Source: Clostridium sp. C8-1-8 (lineage in GTDB: Bacteria > Bacillota > Clostridia > Clostridiales > Clostridiaceae). Taken from it: a stretch of DNA of 64,000 nt. The stretch's first letter is position 1. The number at the start of each line of letters is the position of its first letter. The position numbers and the translations under genes were made by a program. The notes under the pieces were generated by a model. It had not been told where the DNA came from and did no database searches. It was given only the letters and a program-made list of their open reading frames with translations. Where the stretch lies: assembly GCF_009928445.1 (NCBI RefSeq), contig NZ_JAABNO010000002.1, positions 124,001 through 188,000 of the forward strand, in the 5' to 3' direction. Shown here piece after piece: positions 63,947 through 64,000 of this stretch.

Positions 63947-64000
63947 TAATTAGGGGGAGATGCTATAATCTAAGGTTTATTATAATTAGTTAAGAGGTTG

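Larger units (their letters stand above)
63606..64000. other. Intergenic region at the right end
   Basis: 395 bp to the window edge: terminator at 63701-63746, hairpin repeat copy C at 63849-63946, and a gggggag ribosome-binding-like motif at about 63953 that may precede a gene outside the window. Confidence 0.4.

Overview
The window looks like a chromosomal segment of a low-GC, anaerobic Firmicute, most likely Clostridium sensu stricto. This is inferred from the strong A/T bias, purine-rich AGGAGG-type ribosome binding sites, several TTG/GTG starts, and the gene families present. There are no rRNA, tRNA or CRISPR features that I can support.

Left flank (1-14,000): the 3' part of an MrfA-type helicase, a UvrD/PcrA-type helicase and a small basic protein are followed by a plant-glycan block. 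That block holds a divergent AraC regulator, a GH31 alpha-xylosidase of the YicI type and a circularly permuted GH3 glycosidase. Next come an EamA-type transporter and, convergent to it across a perfect bidirectional terminator, an FGGY sugar kinase (probably the clostridial ribulokinase type). Two TGTACGTACA palindromes, resembling AraR operators, lie upstream of the kinase.

Centre (about 14,300-54,500): a large biosynthetic locus that I read as a trans-AT hybrid PKS-NRPS. A plant FatA-like acyl-ACP thioesterase and a FAAL-ACP protein would supply and load a fatty acyl starter. Five proteins follow: KS-ACP-C-A-PCP, KS-DH-KR-ACP-C-A-PCP, KS-DH-KR-ACP, KS-DH-KR-ACP and KS-ACP-metallo-beta-lactamase (MBL). 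No megasynthase has an internal AT; one discrete malonyl-type AT lies in the operon. Both A domains carry the specificity code DILQMGMVWK, which is close to the glycine code. The locus continues with a MATE exporter, a membrane M23 peptidase, a type II thioesterase and a complete accBCDA set for malonyl-CoA supply. If the line is collinear, the product is a beta-keto-acyl-Gly / 4-aminocrotonyl-Gly / dienone chain released by the MBL domain (inference).

The most novel-looking feature is a repeated two-part arrangement. Each NRPS-containing protein ends in a degenerate C-lobe-only condensation domain of about 190 residues. In both cases the next gene encodes a roughly 100-residue domain I do not recognise (hallmark AIAVCTKNNNW), once standalone and once fused to the trans-AT. 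The whole locus is bracketed by a ~79-bp direct repeat about 40 kb apart, beside a 48-bp perfect palindrome on the right. This suggests acquisition or recombination as a unit.

Right flank (54,800-64,000): a GH1 6-phospho-beta-glucosidase, a flavin-reductase-like protein, a ClC chloride channel/antiporter with a TrkA-C domain, a YhgE/Pip membrane protein, a tocopherol-cyclase-like protein and an MFS transporter, mostly separated by clear intrinsic terminators. A ~97-bp hairpin-forming repeat family occurs in tandem at 8.1-8.3 kb and again at 63.9 kb.
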